Source: Sphingobium sp.
GTDB lineage: Bacteria > Pseudomonadota > Alphaproteobacteria > Sphingomonadales > Sphingomonadaceae
Assembly: GCA_030148625.1 (NCBI GenBank)
Contig: JASBTC010000152.1
Location: 1 to 41,773, forward strand
Direction: 5' to 3'
Length of the DNA: 41,773 nt
The translations under genes and the position numbers were made by a program. Position 1 is the first letter of the stretch; every line of letters starts with the position of its first letter. Below the pieces are notes generated by a model. That model did not search any database, was not told the origin of the DNA, and saw only the letters and a program-made list of their open reading frames with translations. Shown piece by piece: positions 40,082 to 41,773 of this stretch.

Positions 40082-40329
40082 TGGAAATCCCCGCATCGAT
40101 CTGCAATGGATGCCTGCGCGTTCGATCGTTTCCTACCTGGGAAGCCCAAGAAGCGACAATCTGCGAATGTGGCGAACCAGCTGGCAGCTATTGCTGTTGT
40201 GATGGGTGCGTCTCAGACATCGAAGCCTTACGCGCCGGCGCCCGCGGCCGTGGCGTTCCCGGCATGCAAGCGCATGTCGATATTCTCGATTGGTCCGAAC
40301 AGGATGGAGGCATCTTCGCGGAGAATTAG
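40081..40329 (+). CDS. Small cysteine-rich, zinc-ribbon-like protein
   Basis: An 82-residue protein with CNGC near residue 8, CEC near 29 and CCCDGC near 38, so four or more cysteines are placed for metal binding. ATG 40081 shares a base with the integrase stop, so it is probably co-translated. A recombination accessory role is possible but unproven. Confidence 0.65.
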   Translation: MEIPASICNGCLRVRSFPTWEAQEATICECGEPAGSYCCCDGCVSDIEALRAGARGRGVPGMQAHVDILDWSEQDGGIFAEN

Positions 40330-40398
40330 ATCGGAGGTCGATCAAGCCCCCACATCGTCCCTTGACCGACTCGGTCGCGATGTTCCACTTTCGTTCGC

Positions 40399-40755
40399 AT
40401 GGCCACGATCAAGCTCAGCACCGGGGAATATCCCCGACAGGAATATCGGTACGAAGAGGTGATGTCGGAGGCCCTCGCGGCCTATCAGGGCATCGTCGAG
40501 GCGCATGGCGGTGTCGGCAGCGCGTTCGACACGGGCCTCTCCAGCGAGGCTTGCTACGCCCTGGTGGCCATGATGATCGAGGCCCTCCCCGGCGTCGTCA
40601 CCAATCGCGACCTGCGGACGATGGCCGAGGACGCCGGCGGCCGGATCCTCGGCTATGCGAAGATCTTCCGCGAAACCTACGAGAACCATGGTCGCCGCGC
40701 GATCGAGGCGCTCGGCGCGTCGCCGATCCCGCCGGCGACGTCGACGCGCCAATGA
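40399..40755 (+). CDS. Hypothetical protein
   Basis: A 118-residue protein, mainly helical (RYEEVMSEALAAYQGIVEAH; MMIEALPGVVTNRDLRTMAE). No family recognised. The 69-bp gap before it holds the 13-bp palindrome GACCGACTCGGTC (40364-40376) and no clear promoter. Confidence 0.65.
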   Translation: MATIKLSTGEYPRQEYRYEEVMSEALAAYQGIVEAHGGVGSAFDTGLSSEACYALVAMMIEALPGVVTNRDLRTMAEDAGGRILGYAKIFRETYENHGRRAIEALGASPIPPATSTRQ

Positions 40756-40871
40756 GCCCGGCCGACATGACCGACGCCGAGCTGCGTGCCGCCGTCCACG
40801 AGGCCGAGTTTGACAGCGAAGCCTATGAGGCGCTGATCGCCGAATGCGAGCACCGCGACCTCGACCTTTGA
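40752..40871 (+). CDS. Small acidic helical protein
   Basis: A 39-residue protein, rich in Glu, Asp and Ala (MTDAELRAAVHEAEFDSEAY). ATG 40752 overlaps the previous stop (ATGA). Good codon use supports coding. The function is unknown; small acidic phage proteins sometimes mimic DNA or inhibit host enzymes. Confidence 0.55.
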   Translation: MSPADMTDAELRAAVHEAEFDSEAYEALIAECEHRDLDL

Positions 40872-40880
40872 TCGCCGCCT

Positions 40881-41384
40881 GTGACGCGGTTTCCGGATTG
40901 GACGACGACGGTCGGCAAGATGAAGGTCGCGCGCGACGCGCGACCGGCGCATTGCGGCGTCACCGTCACCTGCGACGGCTGCGGAGAAGGCCGAGACGTG
41001 GATCTCGACGCGCTGATCGCGGCCGAGGGACCGGCTTTCTCGCTGATCAATCGGCGCGGCGCTTGCCGCTTCACGCCGGGCTGTCGGGGTCATAGCCGCT
41101 TCCACTATCAGAGCGGCGTCATGCGCCGCCTCTGGACCGAGGAGCAGGCAACGATCTGGATGGACGCCGATCGACGTCGCAAACGGACGGAAGAGACGTT
41201 GCGTACGCAGATGGTTGCCATGCTGCGCGGCCGCGACTTTCGCCTGGATCCCGCGCCGGATGGGATCGAGCAGCTGCTATGGGCCGTCGCCACCGACGCC
41301 GAACGCGACGAGCTGCTGGAGCGCCGTCATCGCCGGCAGAGGGACGATCAAAGGGCGGTTGACGGACGCCGCCGCCGCCGCTAG
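40881..41384 (+). CDS. Hypothetical protein with zinc-ribbon-like N-terminus
   Basis: A 167-residue protein starting at GTG 40881 (ATG 40920, MKVARDARP, is an alternative). CGVTVTCDGCGEGRD (residues about 25-39), with later Cys62 and Cys68 (GACRFTPGCRG), could bind zinc. The C-terminal half is a long charged helix that ends in an Arg run. It is the last gene before the right att site. Confidence 0.65.
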   Translation: MTRFPDWTTTVGKMKVARDARPAHCGVTVTCDGCGEGRDVDLDALIAAEGPAFSLINRRGACRFTPGCRGHSRFHYQSGVMRRLWTEEQATIWMDADRRRKRTEETLRTQMVAMLRGRDFRLDPAPDGIEQLLWAVATDAERDELLERRHRRQRDDQRAVDGRRRRR

Positions 41385-41404
41385 ACGCCCCTCCCACAGG
41401 CAGA

Positions 41405-41438
41405 CCGTTGGAATTCCAACGGAACGCCCGTTGGAATG
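41405..41438. repeat. Right-end cluster of CGTTGGAAT sites
   Basis: An 18-bp perfect palindrome (41405-41422, CCGTTGGAATTCCAACGG) contains one direct and one inverted CGTTGGAAT. A third lies at 41429-41437, within CCCGTTGGAATG (41427-41438). With the left-end sites they flank the core repeat on both sides in the circular phage, as integrase arm sites would. Confidence 0.6.
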
Positions 41439-41476
41439 AGGGAACCTCCCTGCGGGAAAATCCTTTGTTTTCAAAT

Positions 41477-41517
41477 GCGCGCCCGTAGCTCAGCTGGATA
41501 GAGCATCAGACTACGAA
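41477..41517 (+). repeat. Right attachment site: 41-bp repeat
   Basis: Identical to 101-141. It begins 2 bp before the tRNA and ends with the last base of the anticodon loop. Since phage DNA lies upstream, this 5' half of the tRNA was contributed by the phage att site. Confidence 0.93.
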
Positions 41518-41555
41518 TCTGAGGGTCGGACGTTCGAATCGTTCCGGGCGCGCCA
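41479..41555 (+). tRNA. tRNA-Arg(ACG)
   Basis: A full cloverleaf can be drawn: acceptor GCGCCCG/CGGGCGC (41479-41485, 41545-41551), D arm GCTC/GAGC, anticodon stem TCAGA/TCTGA with loop CTACGAA (anticodon ACG at 41513-41515), T arm GGACG/CGTTC with loop TTCGAAT, discriminator G and encoded CCA (41553-41555). ACG, with A34 edited to inosine, reads CGU, CGC and CGA. The 5' half is phage-supplied, the 3' half chromosomal. Confidence 0.97.
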
Positions 41556-41773
41556 GTTTTTCAAAGGCTTAGCTATGCAAGTCTGAGTGTTCAGGCTTTG
41601 AACGGTACCGCACTCGGCCGACTGGTCGCGAGGCGCGGCGTATCTGGTCGTGCCGAATCATAAGCAGCGCTGATCGGTCCGAATTTGGATCTCGATCCCC
41701 CAATGATCTTGGCGGCGAACCCGCCTTCGATCAGCGACCTGCGGACACCCCCCAGAGCTTACCGAGTTCCGCG
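41556..41773. other. Chromosomal flank, no gene recognised
   Basis: The 218 bp after the tRNA show no convincing reading frame, terminator or RNA gene. The left flank (1-100) likewise holds only the candidate tRNA promoter. Confidence 0.5.

Larger units (their letters stand above)
101..41517. mobile_element. Complete podovirus-type prophage integrated in tRNA-Arg(ACG)
   Basis: The element is bounded by a perfect 41-bp direct repeat (101-141 and 41477-41517) that is the 5' half of a tRNA gene. Inside are an integrase next to the right end, a Cro/CI-like switch, primase and helicase genes, terminase, portal, capsid, tail, ejection and lysis genes, so all modules of a temperate short-tailed phage are present. 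Late genes run leftward, and early and recombination genes mostly rightward. I saw no obviously broken structural gene, so the prophage may be functional. This is inferred from intact reading frames, not shown. Confidence 0.95.

Noticed and set aside
41556..41773. Transposase remnant in the right flank
   Set aside because: Minus-strand frames give only short pieces broken by stops, with no recognisable transposase motif.

Overview
The window holds a complete prophage of about 41.4 kb (roughly 101 to 41517) integrated in a tRNA-Arg(ACG) gene of a high-GC bacterium. The host is most likely an alphaproteobacterium, possibly a sphingomonad. The base composition, a GapR/DUF2312-type protein and a holin of the gene-transfer-agent three-TM type all point that way, but no host gene apart from the tRNA can be identified. 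A perfect 41-bp direct repeat bounds the element: a 5' half-tRNA at 101-141, and the same bases as the 5' half of an intact tRNA gene at 41477-41517. Short CGTTGGAAT sites lie just inside both ends, as expected for integrase arm sites.

Left arm, minus strand, 24.3 kb to 0.2 kb: a single leftward late cluster for a short-tailed (podovirus) virion. Its gene order resembles Bordetella phage BPP-1 and related phages. In order of transcription it encodes small and large terminase, two small proteins of unknown role, portal, a Bbp19-like protein, a Gly/Asp-rich scaffold, major capsid protein, a probable cement protein, tail tubular A- and B-like proteins, four to five internal or ejected virion proteins, and a tailspike. 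The internal proteins include one very large protein with a lytic transglycosylase and a PBECR-type nuclease domain. Lysis genes (small membrane protein, M15 endolysin, 3-TM holin) and a LamG-like protein follow. Most neighbours overlap by ATGA or TGATG.

The most unusual feature is a matched regulatory module found twice, upstream of the major capsid gene and upstream of the tailspike gene. Each copy has a near-identical sigma70-like promoter (TTGACC, 17-bp spacer, GAWTGT), followed by a conserved ~100-nt hairpin-rich leader that ends exactly 37 nt before the start codon. I do not recognise it as a described family.

Centre, 24.3-25.5 kb: about 1.2 kb without a convincing gene. It holds decayed-looking reading-frame pieces around long G runs, two more CGTTGGAATG sites, and a cluster of GGGAC/GTCCC repeats that could be a replication origin or a protein-binding region. 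A short rightward operon (25.5-26.5 kb) runs into the end of a leftward replication operon (30.7-26.5 kb: regulator, small proteins, Toprim primase-like protein, D5/P4-like helicase).

Immunity region, 30.7-31.9 kb: a Cro-like gene (minus) and a CI-like gene (plus) are divergent. Repeated TATAAGC heptamers lie between them and again at a strong rightward promoter near 31.85 kb. Right arm, plus strand, 31.9-41.4 kb: a tightly overlapped early cluster of small proteins. It includes GapR-like, MarR-like, HTH, ASCH, staphylococcal-nuclease-like and DHH phosphoesterase proteins, then the tyrosine integrase and four small genes up to the right attachment site. All assignments come from reading the sequence and remembered family signatures; no database search was made.
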